Shown here: positions 9,836-22,837 of the stretch, piece by piece | How positions within the stretch are numbered: position 1 is the first letter of the stretch | Layout: the number at the start of each line of letters is the position of its first letter | Source: Welwitschia mirabilis | Lineage: Eukaryota; Gnetophyta; Gnetopsida; Welwitschiales | DNA length: 64,000 nucleotides | Assembly (NCBI GenBank): GCA_051453625.1 | Contig: JBOZIK010000001.1 | Location: forward strand, 134,431,326-134,495,325 | Direction of reading: 5' to 3' | Made by a program: the position numbers and the translations under genes | The notes under the pieces: generated by a model | Databases searched by the model: none | Seen by the model: only the letters and a program-made list of their open reading frames with translations | What the model was told of the DNA's origin: nothing

Positions 9836-12439
9836 GCTATTAATTATGAAGTTAAAAACTAATTATATCTACCTTTGTATTTTATGAGTAGAGAAAAGTA
9901 AAAAGGTTGACTAAAGGTTTACTTATACATTTATCAAAAAATTGTAATAATCATATTTCTACTAAAATATGGGAAAGGGTTCCAATATAATAGTGAAATG
10001 GAAATTAATAAAGTAAAGCTGCAACACATATGGTAAAAATACAAAGCGTAAAATATATTATAGAATAGGAGTGATAAACTATGGAATAGCATAGTGAATA
10101 GAAAGTAAGTAAATAGCAAAGAACGGTTTCAAAGGGGAGCTAATAAAGATAGTAATATGACATTTATTAATAAGATGTTTTGCATAGTGAATTAAATTAT
10201 TTATATAACATTAAGTAAGATTTCCAATATAATGTTTCATGCACCTTCTTAACTAAATCATCAGGGAATATACTAATTGCAAATAAAACCTATATATCCA
10301 CCCATCTTATGTTATTTTTATGAAGGATCTTAAAAGATGTTTGATTATTAATGTTCTAATAATGGAATTGTTCTTTATATATCTCTATTGTTATTTTGGA
10401 CAGGCATGTAGTAAAAATGGGTATGAAAAATAGGTGACTATAGTTTATAAGCATATGGTAAGAGTAAGGTATAGCAAGATAATAGAAAAATAATAAATAT
10501 ATAAGGATAAAGATAAAGGTAGTACAAGTTTTTGGAATATTTCAATGGCATGGTATTAAAAATAGGTAAATAAGAATTAGTATTTTATGCTTTCATTTTA
10601 TAATAGGCCAACCTTTACATATTTATTTTCAAGTTCCTATTCCTTTTAGCTAAGACTATAGGCCATTAGATCTCAATTATGTTGGGATTATTTATTAACA
10701 TAGTTAATATGATAGCATTTATTTTTTAAGTTATAATGTTAATATTATAATCATTGATTTATGAGTTATTATAATGAGCTCTATATTAGTAATATTATAA
10801 TTAGTAAGATAGTGAAAGATAGGCTGAGGTATTATGGTAATATAATATAAGAAATCATATGAAACACAAAATGAATACAAATATATGTTATACAAACTTA
10901 ATGATAACTAATGAATGATTATAATGATTCTAATAACCTATATGGTTCAATGATGGTAAAATAGTTCTAAGGATTTCTCTTTATGATTAATGAGTAGTGA
11001 ACCCATAAACCACAAAAATCTATGTCCATAGTTGGAGTTAACTTGAAAAATAGAGTTGCATAGTAAAAGTATAATAGGTTTTAAATAAGACCTAATAACA
11101 AGCTCATGTGTAAATAACTGTTAAATGAAATTTAATAATTAAATATACTTAATCATGATTAACTATAATATGATAATGATATCCCATAGATGCATCGAAT
11201 AACACAGTGAAAAGTGTAATCCTCAGATGTGCCAAATGAGATAGTGGAATGATGAGAATAATCATTAAGATATTAATTATCCTTAACTAATTATTTAATT
11301 AGAAATACACTTAACTTATGATAAGGACATTGATAACTAGACTGTGAGCTTAATATCAATCCAATTAGCTATCAATGACATGGATCAAGTAATCTAATGT
11401 TGGCTATAAGATATCAATAATAGATAAGATGATGATGATAATCATGATAAATAATTGGCTTATGATAGATGAAATACACATATTATAATGCCTTATATGA
11501 ATTCTTTATATGTTGATATTATATTCTTATATTATATCATTAATTATCATTCATTTGTACTTAATCCTAATTGATCTTGACCATTGATTTAGTGGCATAT
11601 GGGCATATATATATATATATATTTAATCTTCTTTAATGATACAAACTAGAATTTGTCTATTTACTTTATCTTGAGTTATAAAAGGAATAATGCAGCATGT
11701 CCTAGCCTTTGAGAAAGGTAGCCTTCGAGGACAACATATGTATTAATGATATCTGATTGGAGATCGACCTTCATGCTTGTGAGTCTTGATTTACCTAGAA
11801 GAAGGTGTGTTCCATTAAGAAATAAGTATATCATAAATCTATGGTATGTGATATGGATGGATGATTGGTGAGAGATCAACTACATGATTGATAGGTTATG
11901 TTTAAATTACTGATGGATGGGCCACATAAAGGAGATAGTTGTATAATCAAACTATGAATGATGGTATGATTTACATGAATGATTTTTATAATAACAATTT
12001 ATGTGATTGACCAATGGAGGACATGTCCAAATACTGGTGCTATGACATTGATTCACATGACCCATGTGTAATCAAGCCAGTTTATTCATATATGATCTAA
12101 GAGGTTAATGACCCCATAGTAGTGGCTAATGGATGATTGGATAGAAGATCCATGGGACACTTGACTATCTATTTCCTACATTTTCTATGAATGTACATTA
12201 TACTATATCTTTTGTGAATTTATATGGATGTCCTAATTTTTTAGAGCTAGTCCTTTATTAGCCTGTTTACTCATTGATGTGAATCACCTTGACCTATTAT
12301 ACAATCATATGTATTAGTAGTGATAGAAATAGAGTCAAAGATAGAACTATGTATGGTCTGAGTTCCTCTAAAAGTGGATGCATAGGTGTGATTTCTTACT
12401 ATAGGTTAATCAACCAATTAACTATGACTCACACACTTT
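9836..12439. other. AT-rich DNA, probable decayed LTR
   Basis: No domain remnants. The right part (about 11560-12440) leads without a break into the LTR end at 12440-12736 and may be the body of that LTR. It holds an (AT)9 run at 11605-11622 that could be a decayed promoter TATA region. I cannot find a second copy to prove the limits. Confidence 0.35.
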
Positions 12440-12736
12440 TATTAAGTGTTTGTTATTATGACTTGGACACTTTATTATGTATTCCTTAATATGATTCCGT
12501 GCCTTTATTGTGTGTTATAATTTGATTCTTATAAATGTTTTAAAATTAAAATGTGATGTTGTTACATGAACTATAATCATATAGGTCTCCTAAGGGGTAG
12601 CCTTTAGGATGTTAAGAGTATGTCTTTCAATTGTAATTCAGTTATTCTGCTATGTTAGTTAATTATGTAATTACATAATCAATTAAATAAATAAAAAATT
12701 TGGACATAATTTGAATGTCAAATTAAGTGTGTTATA
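12440..12736 (+). repeat. 3' end of a gypsy LTR (family P), second copy
   Basis: Matches 1570-1881 on the same strand. It ends in TTATA where the other copy ends in TTACA. A gag/pol remnant in the same orientation starts soon after, so it is placed as the 5' LTR of the following element. The primer-binding site after it has decayed beyond recognition. Confidence 0.6.
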
Positions 12737-13744
12737 TGTTACTAGTTGAAGATTTTCTATCAAGGTGAAATTTTATTGTTAATCCTATAATAATAAAAGA
12801 CACTTAGTATTATAAGTAAAAGAGAAGTTGTGACAAAAGAATTATTTCAATAGAAAAATATTCAAAGGAAAGAAACCACCGAACACATGTTACCTGCAAG
12901 GAGAAAGGGCATACCAAGAATGAGAAAACAAATGTGAAGAAGAAACTTGAGGCATAAGAGGTATCTATAAAAGAAAAGTTAGAGAAAGTAATTTTTTGAA
13001 AGTCTGCTACAAATTTCATAAGCTTGGACACAAGTATTATAAGTTTCCATTAAGCAAATAAGCTACACACATTAATGTCATCTTTCATCATGGTGAGATA
13101 AGGAGAGAGTTGCAAAAGAAGGAACTAAAAACGATTACTAATAAAAAAGGAGAAAAGATGATTATTCCGAGAACTGTCATGTAAAACTATTAAGAAGCTT
13201 ACATAATGAATAAAACTCTTCAAAGTTAGATGTAAGCAAAAGAACAAGGAATGAAAGGTTATAATTAATAATTAAAGCATTAACAACTTTATTCCTATTG
13301 AGATGGTGGAAAAGTTATGCTTAGAGACCATGTTTCATTCAATACCATATTGGCTTTGTTGGTTATAGAAGAGCCACAATGTCATAATTATAAAATAGTA
13401 TTTGATAAACTTCAAAATCAATAACTTTCATGACCTAGTTCATTATGTTTTTTTCCCTATGGATACTTGTCATTTATAATTAGATAAACCATGAATATGA
13501 TAAAAAATGCATGGATAATGGGCATATAAATACTTATATTACAGTTGATAATAATGAAAAGAAATTTAAGTTGTTGTTAGTTCTAGAAGAGGTTACAGAA
13601 AATAAGATAGGTGTACATGTTTTGGGAAGAAAGGAAGTGATAGATAAAATAGAAGAAGATGGTTAGGACATGGAAGTGGTTTTGAAGATTTCTTTAGAGT
13701 AGCAATTGAAGGGGTATCTAATAAAGTTGACATACGTATTAAAA

Positions 13745-14260
13745 ACTTTAAAAATTACTTTTATTGATGATTTTGCTTCTAGTTTATCACCTTTTAAAAG
13801 CATAAATCATAAGATAGATCTAGTCTAGGATACTTTACTTAAAATAAAACATCATTTAGAGTAAAAGTACATGAAAGTTAAGATATAAGGAGATGGATAT
13901 AGAAGTTTCTAAGTAAGGAATAGATTACATAAAGTTAATAATTATCTTCTATTCTAGTGGTATTAATTCTTAACAAGGACAATAAGGAGTTTTACATGTG
14001 CATTGATTTAAGAGTTATCAACAAGATAACCATAAGGTGTTACTCTCCTATGCCTTCCATGAGTGATATTTTGGATTATTAATAGTTAAATCTACTTTTG
14101 GTAAGAGAGACTTGAATCATAACTACTATTTGTTCCATATATGAAAGGAAGATGAATGAAATATAGCTTTTAAGACTCAATTTAAATTGTATAAATGGTT
14201 GGGGATGCGATCATATCGATAAATTTTCTAAGTACATTCATGAAGTTGTGCATTTTCAAA
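13745..14260 (+). pseudogene. Gypsy reverse transcriptase remnant (element 1)
   Basis: The N-terminal RT region is readable: a SINHKIDLV block near 13800, then FYMCIDLRVINKIT at about 13990-14030 and a YSPMP motif after it, then a DEWNIAFKTQF block near 14150-14180. The catalytic Y/F-x-D-D box is absent, removed with the rest of the domain. Stops and one or two frameshifts are present. Confidence 0.75.
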
Positions 14261-14389
14261 GTATCAATGAGGGAGAACATCTTTTTAAAAAAACATGATG
14301 AATACATGATTAGATATCATGGGTTGAATAAAGGCTATTAACTAGTAAAGAGGTTATAACATTGGTCTAATACATATTCAAATGTGTAA

Positions 14390-14860
14390 TAGATATGCAT
14401 AGTTTATCTACATGTTAAAGGATAAAGGGAGGATTAACAAATGTAGGATTGTACTTGCCATTATTAGTAACAATAATGTTATGGTAAAATCTATGGATTT
14501 CATCTTGGAATTTTCTCATTCGAATAGTAAACATGATTTCATCATAATATGGTGAATATATTTAGCAAGATTAGATACTTTATTCCTTATGATAAAAAAA
14601 AATATTCTTCATGAATTACTACATTATTCATTAGAAATGATATAAATTGTAATGGATTTCAAAAGATAATAGTTTTATATAGAGACATTAAGTCTATTTC
14701 TTATTTTCATAGGAGTATATGACACATGATGAATACCAATTTGCAGTATTATTTACCATATTATATACAAATAGATGGATATCTAGTAATTGTGAATTAT
14801 AACATCAAGATCTTGCTAATATGTTTTTGTAAAAGTAAATTAACTAGGGGCATGCAAAAT
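14390..14860 (+). pseudogene. Gypsy integrase remnant (element 1)
   Basis: Integrase inserts the cDNA using a D,D-35-E site. The first Asp lies in SMDFIL (about 14490), the second in RDIKS (about 14680). The third site, the Glu of the usual QTDGQTE motif, reads QIDGYLV, with a Val codon at 14786-14788. The enzyme would be dead even without the frameshifts. Confidence 0.75.
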
Positions 14861-15447
14861 TTTATTATGTTAACTTAATGAATATAGTACAAACAAATTT
14901 TCATTTAAAGTAATACATGAATATCGCTTTAGGATGCTAGATATGTTACATGATAACTAGCATATTGAATAATGATAAGGGACCATGCAAATAAAATTAA
15001 AAATCTCAATGAGTATGTACAAAAATATTTAGAAGCATTAAACTCTAATGCTAGGGATGAAATACACAAACATATAGGATGCTTAAGTTCTACAAGGTTA
15101 GTTCATGAAAAATTATAAAAATTATTTTACCAAGTTCTTTTGAATTAAATATTCCAGAGAATATGGATATTTAACTTATATTTAATGTTGCTAAATTAGT
15201 GAAGCGTCATGAAGAATTTATAAAAGATGAAGCTTGGATCTTAGAACTATAAAAATTAAATGAAGCAAGAAGATGGTGGATGAAAGACTGATAATTCTTA
15301 AAATCCATAAGAGATAGAGGCATAGGAAGGTGTGTAAGGAGTACTTAGTAAAATTTTTAGGAGATCACCTAAATGATGCAATTTAGATTTAAATTTTAAA
15401 TTTTAAGGATGAAATTTAAGGATGCAGTTTAAAGTCATCAAGGAGGA

Positions 15448-16155
15448 TGCTAAAGCATTCTTAAAATAAATAAATAAATAAATTCAAAATATGTTTTAGT
15501 TAGGGATATATTTAGTAAGATTTAACTATACTTATTTAAAAACTAAAATCCACCATGGGTAATTATCATGTAGGCATCATGTGTATTCATTTAAGTTAGC
15601 ATGTATGAAGGGAATCTAGGTGTAACTAATATGTAATGATTAGATGAAATGTAGGTGTAAGGAATATGTTATGTTTAGAGGGAATCAAGATGTAAGGAAT
15701 ATGCTAAATTTAGAAGATACTTTTGGTAAAACATGTTAAAGTTCAACATTAGAGAATTCCTTCATAGTTAAGATTCTTCTAGAAGCCTTATCAATAAGAG
15801 GATGTAATGATATGAAGAGTATGCTTTAAGAAGTTAGATTTAAGAAGGTAAAAGAGAGAGATATTAGAGTTGAAAGATTAATAGGAGACCTTTGTTAAGA
15901 ACTTGAGAAGAAAGCTCCTTGTGTAGGATCATGGCTTGTTTGTTTTTCCTCTGGAAGGCTACCAAGCATTAAAGTAATAAAAGTGATAAAATTACATAGG
16001 TCTTATGGAAGCTCTTCTAATTATGATTTTAATTTGTAAGCTTGTATTTTTAGTATCATTAATATAAGTAGATGATTTCATTTCTTTTAATACCATATTC
16101 CTTACATTTTTCTTACATATTTCTTCCTTATTTTCTATTCCTTACTAAATTCTCA
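15448..16155 (+). repeat. Gypsy LTR shared by two tandem elements
   Basis: Starts TGCTAAAG directly after the purine run aggagga (15441-15447), so it is the 3' LTR of the element to its left. At its right, near 16163-16176, is a decayed primer-site-like sequence, and a second gag/pol follows in the same orientation, so it can also be the 5' LTR of that element. It does not match the LTR at 12440-12736. Right limit approximate. Confidence 0.5.
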
Positions 16156-18110
16156 GGATTTTATTATATTAGATATACATCAAGGGGACAAATTTATAGT
16201 AAATATATAACTAAGAAGTAAAGTTATTTAAGAAAATTTTATCTTTAGATGTAGAAAAGAAGTTATCTTTGAGACAACTCATAAAGATGGGATAGGGGAA
16301 ATCTCTACAAATGATTCCATGTAAAGGAATATTAGAATTTAGACAATGTTGAGATTAAATATGAGGCATGAAAGAGCTATTCTAAATGAATGAGGTAGAA
16401 GACTCTAAGAATTTTGAGACCACTTCTATTTTCTTGCATGATGTTGTAGAAAACTAGTGTAAAAAGTTCTAAATAAATGTTAAGAAAATCATTTTTAAAC
16501 TTCTTAGAACAACATGAATGTATGGATTTAAGATAAGTTTGAGGACATTTTCACATAGGATTAAGATGATAAGAAAGATGAAAATTTTTTGTAAGGATAC
16601 ATGATAACGACAAAGCATGAGCATTATGAGATTAGCATATATGTAAAGAATAAATATAAAAAGAAAAGTGTAATTAAGAAGGAATGAAATTATACATCAG
16701 AAGAACTTTCATGCAACATAATGAGAAATAAATACTGAGGAAACAAATATTTTAAAATAAGTATAAGTGTAAAGATGAGGTATGCAAAGATATTATTAAT
16801 GGTGATATAATAGATAATATATTTTATAGAGAAATGTTTGAAAAACTAAATCTAAAAACAATTGTTTTCATCTTTTTTTATACAACTTCTTGGATATAGA
16901 AGCATTTTTTTATCATCATTATGGATAAATTCCTAATAAAATTTGTTATTGATAGCATTGATAATCAAGTTCACTATCATGTACTTTTCATGGATGCATG
17001 TAATTTATTTACATAGAAAGAACTTACTAGTATGAAACCAAGTGCCTACATAATGAAAAGGATAGTACTTATATTATCATATAAAGATATATAAAAAAAC
17101 GTAAAGCTTTTCTAGATACACAAAAAATCCATGAGCATTAGAGGAAGGATGGATTTAGAAGATAGGAGAGAAAGGATGGGTATGACATGGCAATGATACT
17201 AAAGACATCTTGTGAAGAAGAACTTAAATATTTCTTTAACAAAATAAAAATTTGTTAAAGGATTTACCTTCTATTTTATTGCCTATTAGAAGTATTAACC
17301 ATTAGATAGATTTTTTTCCTTAGTACCTCTCATCCAAATAAGGCATTATGCCACATGACTCCTTATGAGAAAGAAAGAAGACTAGTATATAAATGCAAAA
17401 GTTACTACATAAGAGGTTAATTATATAGAGTTTGTCTTTATGTTTTATTCTAGTGGTTTTGAATTTAAAGAAGGTAAAAATAGGAGTTACACATAGATAT
17501 GAATTTAATATCCATCAACAAGATCAGCATAATATATATTTTTTTAATTCCATAAATGGATCATATTTTGGATTTCTTGATATGTGATTTTTTCTCCTTT
17601 AATAACTAAGATAGACTTGAAGAGTGGATATTAACAAATCCACATTAGATAAAGAAATGAATGAAAAACAATTTTTAAAATATAGAATATCTTATATAAG
17701 TAATTAGTGATGTCATTTGGTCTTATGAATGCTCTAGGTACATTCAGGAGACTAATTACTGAAGAGCTAAATCCTTGTCTTAGAAATTTTATCATTATAT
17801 TTCTGGATGACATTTTGATTTTTAATCATAGTCTTCAATAGCACAGAAGCATTTGAAATAAGTTCTTTAGAGATTAAAGGTGGATCAGTTAATGGTAAAT
17901 ATAAAGAAAGGTTCTATTACATAACCAAAGATAGTAGTTATTGGGATTATTGTTTTCAAAGATGATATTAAAATGGATCTAGAGAAAACTAAGGGTATTG
18001 TACATTGCATCAAATCTATTTTATCCAAAGATGTCTGTAGTTTTCATGTTTTATAAAGTTTTTATAAAATATTATGTTTTATCATAAGACTTGTTCTCAC
18101 AATTTCAAAT
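16156..18110 (+). mobile_element. Gypsy element 2, 3'-truncated
   Basis: Plus-strand internal region with protease-end and RT remnants: a VLFMDACNL motif near 16980, equivalent to PMDTCHL in element 1, then RT from 17250. Integrase and a 3' LTR are missing. Gag is not clearly readable between 16200 and 16850. Stops are frequent. Confidence 0.7.
17250..17990 (+). pseudogene. Gypsy reverse transcriptase remnant (element 2)
   Basis: A SINH-type block lies near 17300. The palm core is well kept from about 17700: MSFGLMNALGTF, then FIIIFLDDILIF, with both catalytic Asp of the F-L-D-D box at about 17800-17823. This is the best-preserved gypsy RT core in the window, although stops and frameshifts precede it. 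Confidence 0.8.
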
Positions 18111-20990
18111 TTTAGAATATTCTTATGTTCTTACATTAATTACAAATTATTTAAAAAGGTAGTCCTTATGTTAATCCTAAATTATTATAAAAGGAAGATA
18201 AAACTATTAAATAGACTTATGATATTTATTAAATATATGTGTAAGTAATTGAAAGATAGATAAAGAGAGATGAAAATTTTTTTTTTAGGTAGATCTTATG
18301 GTTTTTTCTAATTCATCTTTTTTATGCTACATTTATTTTGATAAGACATTTACTAAGATTAATTTTATGAACCTTTTTTTGAATTACTGTATTTACACAA
18401 AATTAACATTAATCTATTTACATAAAATAAATATTAATGAAAAGGCTAAGATAGTATCATGCATTTGAATTCAAAATAGGAAAAAGTTTTCTAACTGTAT
18501 TTCTAACTATCTTAGTATATATAAATAGGACAAAATATATCAAACTAGATTTAGTTACTAAAGGCATTGGAATTATGTTGTAAAGTTCCAATTGTAAGCA
18601 CCTCACTACATGGGATATTTTACCATCATCCTAGATATGATAATTGAACAGAAAATTTTTAAATAAGTAGGGTAGAAAGTAGTGATCCATTACTTTTCTC
18701 ATATGAACTAGCCAAGTTTTAGTTTTATGTATAAACTATGGTAATGATAAGTAATTATACTAGTTGATGAAAAAACTCTTTCATGAAATATGACATGAGA
18801 ACTAAATAGAATTGATGAAAATGTCATAAAGAGGAATAGATAAAGTTATTAATGTATCAAGAGTCTTTATTAGTCCATGGATCAAGAGTCTTTATCTACT
18901 CCAACAAGTATACAAAGGCCACATATGAAAGCTTCAATTAAATATAATCAAACTCTTATAGCCTTGAAATTAAACTAACTACACAATCATTAACTAAGTA
19001 GATATAACTAGTGATGTGTTATAAATATTTCATGATGAATAACAATTTATAATTCACATACCTAACAACCTCTTATGGCAAACCATGTTCCATGCCATAG
19101 GAAAAGAAGGATTGCATGCTAAACAAACATATAAACACATTAATATATTTATAAAAACATGAAATTTTAAATTAATAAAACTGAGTAGGGATGACATTAT
19201 AAAAAATATAAAAGAGAAAAACAAGGTAAATATTTGCTAATAGTAAAAGAACTACATGAAAGCTGTTGGATATATCTAAGGCATGAAATAGGGTTGAGTA
19301 TAATGACTAAATGGCTTAACTAAATCTATAGTTACTTTCTTCAATTTAAGACTAATACGAAATTACTATTAATAGTTAATTTTTCCTTATTTATGCATTA
19401 TTCCTATTATCCTCATACATATTAAATAAAAGAAAATTTTGAAGAATGGCTTCTGAATATGAATCATGAGTTTTTCTTTTAAATGCTAGCTCTTAAAATT
19501 AGCTTTTATTAAATCATGATGTACTTTAATCTTTAATTAAAAAGCATCATTTAGTAATAGAAAATAAAAACTTTGTTCATATCAGTAGAAGTAATATCAT
19601 TTACTTAAAAAATTGAATTTTATCATTAATTAAAAATAATAGCTATGTTATTAAATATTATGATTTTTATTTGTTACTTAAATCATGAATATAGTATTTT
19701 AATTTAGTTATTTATGTTTTGAAAGATATCAATTCATGGAGAATGATATCATTTTCATCAAGATCATGGATTTACTTCATCAAATAAAGATCTCCGAAAG
19801 AATGAGTGTTCTTTTCAAACTTAAAGCTAGTCATCAAATATCCATTTTTCATTTTTGAATCATGTTTTATCATCCAAATTTTAACCCTTAAGTGATAGAT
19901 CAATTAATGATCATAAGTAAAAATGAAAACACCTTTTTACCTATATTATTCATTAAGTTATAAAAGAAAATAAGGTAAAGAATTCACCATATGAATAGTA
20001 CATGACTTATTAATTATGATTTTTTTGTTTCTTTAGAAACATCATTTCTTAAATATCTTGGATAAATAAAATAAACTTAGGTGTTTTATTATTATAGATT
20101 TAACAACTATATATTATTTTATTTCTAATTATGCGTGTATAATTCTAACATAAATTAATGTATCATTTTGTCTTTATCCATAAGGATTTTATCATTGATT
20201 AGCATATTCATACCACTTTAGACTATGTCTTTAAGGGTTAAAGTTTTCACATATAAAAGCCTACTTAAGAATGTAAATAAGTTGCCTTATAACATTAGAA
20301 TATCTAATTTTGAATCACATATTAAAGTTACTAAATCTTAATATTTGAAGGAAAATTATCTATTATTTTGATACTACTTGTTAATCAAAGCCATTTACCA
20401 CATATCATCATATTAAACTAAGTCTAATTAAATATGTAATTATCTTATAAAATATTTTTATTTTTTATTAAGTAAAGATAATATGTCTATACATAAATCT
20501 TTATTCTTATTTTATAACTTTTTCATATTACATGTGTTATATTTAATATGAGATATTTAAATTAGTTTTATACTCTTAATAGGAACTTTATCCATATCGT
20601 ATTTTTTCTTTTCTTTTTTTTGTCTATAAGTCTCCTTTTTATTTTCTTAATAAGTCTTTTACTAATCTAAATATGAACATATCTTGTATTGTTTTTCTTA
20701 TTAGTCACCACACTTGGTATTTACTAGGTTAATGATTTCATCTTTAAAGAAGCAAATAACAATATCATTCATTCCTTAGTATCCTTGTAATCAACTTTAT
20801 ATAGAATAAAAGTTTTAAAATATTTTCGTATCATGGCATAACATAAGATAAAGTAAAAAACTATCAATTAATACCAAAGTTTAAAGAGAATAATCATGTA
20901 TCTTTCATATCATATTCTAAAATAGCATTTAGAGGGTAGTTCTAAACTTATAACCATATATACTTAAAATCCTTAATACATAGATGAAAA
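18111..20990. other. AT-rich stretch, nothing recognised
   Basis: No domain remnants or long frames. A short direct repeat (atcaagagtctttat) occurs twice near 18857 and 18882. Probably very old transposon debris. Confidence 0.5.
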
Positions 20991-21019
20991 AAAGAAGAGA
21001 GAGAAAAAGGGAGAGAGAT

Positions 21020-21162
21020 GCCATGTGCCTAGGCTTTTTNNNNNNNNNNNNNNNNNNNNNNNNNNNNNNNNNNNNNNNNNNNNNNNNNNNNNNNNNNNNN
21101 NNNNNNNNNNNNNNNNNNNNNNNNNNNNNNNNNNNNNNNGAGGCCATGTGCCTAGGCTTTTT
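21020..21162. other. 100-N gap flanked by the same 20 bp
   Basis: The gap is 21040-21139. The 20 bases before it (21020-21039, gccatgtgcctaggcttttt) recur exactly at 21143-21162 after it. This suggests that the two contig ends overlap and that the gap may not be real. Confidence 0.85.
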
Positions 21163-21419
21163 CGTCTCTATACTTATTTTGAAAAACACCTTGAGATAGC
21201 TTTTTTAGAGTCTAAACCATGATTATCTTCTCTTTTTAAGTTATTTTGTATTTTGATTTATAGTCCTTAGGGCTAAAAATGTATCTATGGGGTCAAAACT
21301 TACTATGTAAAGTTTTAGGTGTTGATTCTCTAAGTGAAACACAAAATTTAAGGCAGGTTTATTTTTACTCATGTTTTTTAATCCATTTTTTATTAATTCC
21401 TACACTTGCAATTTGTTTA

Positions 21420-22790
21420 ATATCTTTTCATTAAAATGATTATTGAAGATGAAAGATTGGTAAAGAAAATAAGAAGAAAAGAATGCATTTTTCGATAATA
21501 GATTGCATTTTTTGCTATTTCTAGATTTTCCTTGCTAATTTTACTTGTTTTAATTTCACTTGCTGACTTCACATGTTAGAGAAATGTTAAATTGTTTTCT
21601 TCCTTCCTTTGTTTCTTGATAATATTCATCAAGAACCCTTTCTTTCTTTGTTTTTTTATTCTCAAGGATGTTTTATTAAAGAAAGTCTTTTTAGAAACAT
21701 GTTTTTTAAGGGGAAAAACATTTTATCAAAGAAAATGTTTTTCTATGTCTTATTTAACGTAACTTAAAGATAAAAGAATAGCATTCACATAACATCCACA
21801 CAATAGTGGTAATGGGTACCAATGCTAATAATGCTTTATCATTTACTATATATGAAATTAATATTGTAAATAAATATGAAGTTGTCCATAATTATTTTAC
21901 AACTATGCATGCTATTAGATTTTTAGTTGATCCTTCTCTTTCACTGAGGCATCTTTGGAAATGAATCAAATAAGACTTGGGACCTGAAAGGTTTTCATGT
22001 CTCTTTAGTTTTTAATCTTTTAAAAAGTTTCTTTCTTTTTCATTTCGAAGGGATTAACGTTATCCAAGTAATAAATAATGACCCTTGGTGTATTTCGGTT
22101 CAATTTTCTGTTTCTTAAATCATGGGAAAGATTTGAAGTTAATAATCATCCTTCTCTGAAGGTTCCTATATGAGTTGAATTTCCCAATTTGAACACCTCG
22201 CTTCGGCCATTTATTTTAGATTTATGTACAAATCTTAGAACATTTATCATAGAGAAATAGAAAACTTCTATTTAATACTAAATTAGAAAAACATTCTTGG
22301 ATTCTTATTAATTTAGCCTTTACAACTTCACTGCCAGATGTTTTATTATTAAATATGAAATGTGAAATTATTTAAAAACTAGCTGTGTATCTTTGACTAC
22401 TAATGAGTTACAATTATCATAGTTACCAACATCTCATTTAGGATTATCTAAAGCTCAATGAATAATAAGAGTCTTCTCGTCTGTAGCCTCCTAAATATAA
22501 AGCCATTCACTTTTTCAAATCTAAAAATGTTAGCCCTTCATATTTCACTACTAATTTTGATAAAGAAAAATCTACAAAAGTACCTAACGAAGATCTTTCT
22601 AATGGATGACACATATACAAGCATAAATAATCCCTTAAGAATATACTTAAGAGTAAAAAAAGTATCAATACTGTTACTCCTACTAAATCAATTAGGTTTT
22701 TAGCATTTTCAATCTTCTTTCACTATTGAAGGATCTTTACATTTTAAAAGTCCTAGTAGTAAATAAAATTTTATTCTTCCTTTGAATAAC
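21420..22790 (+). pseudogene. Old LINE ORF1 remnant, left of nested LINE
   Basis: Near 22110-22210 the plus strand reads WERFEVNNHPSLKVPI followed by VEFPNL, typical of the DUF4283-like ORF1 of plant LINEs. Upstream sequence from about 21840 fits the earlier part of the domain. No zinc knuckle is visible. The sequence breaks at 22790-22802, where a younger LINE has inserted, and continues at 27907. Heavily decayed. Confidence 0.6.
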
Positions 22791-22802
22791 AAGTTTCCTT
22801 CT
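22791..22802. repeat. 12-bp TSD of nested LINE, left copy
   Basis: The sequence aagtttccttct is repeated at 27895-27906, directly after the LINE poly(A). The first two A may belong to the tail, so the secure length is 10 bp. Confidence 0.85.
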
Positions 22803-22837
22803 ATTTCTCCTATGCGATGTTCCTCCCCCCTGGCCTA

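Larger units (their letters stand above)
12737..15447 (+). mobile_element. Gypsy element 1, internal region
   Basis: Gag, protease end, RT and integrase remnants occur in Ty3/gypsy order on the plus strand. The interior is only about 2.7 kb against 4-5 kb expected, and RT runs almost straight into integrase sequence, so most RNase H and part of RT are deleted. Gag is represented by a zinc-knuckle remnant at 13004-13048 (Cys retained, two Cys changed to Phe). The protease-RT junction is seen as PMDTCHL at 13456. It ends at a polypurine tract at 15441-15447. Confidence 0.75.

Noticed and set aside
11605-11622. (AT)9 run as an active promoter
   Set aside because: Simple repeats are common in this AT-rich DNA and no gene follows; at best a relic of an LTR promoter.
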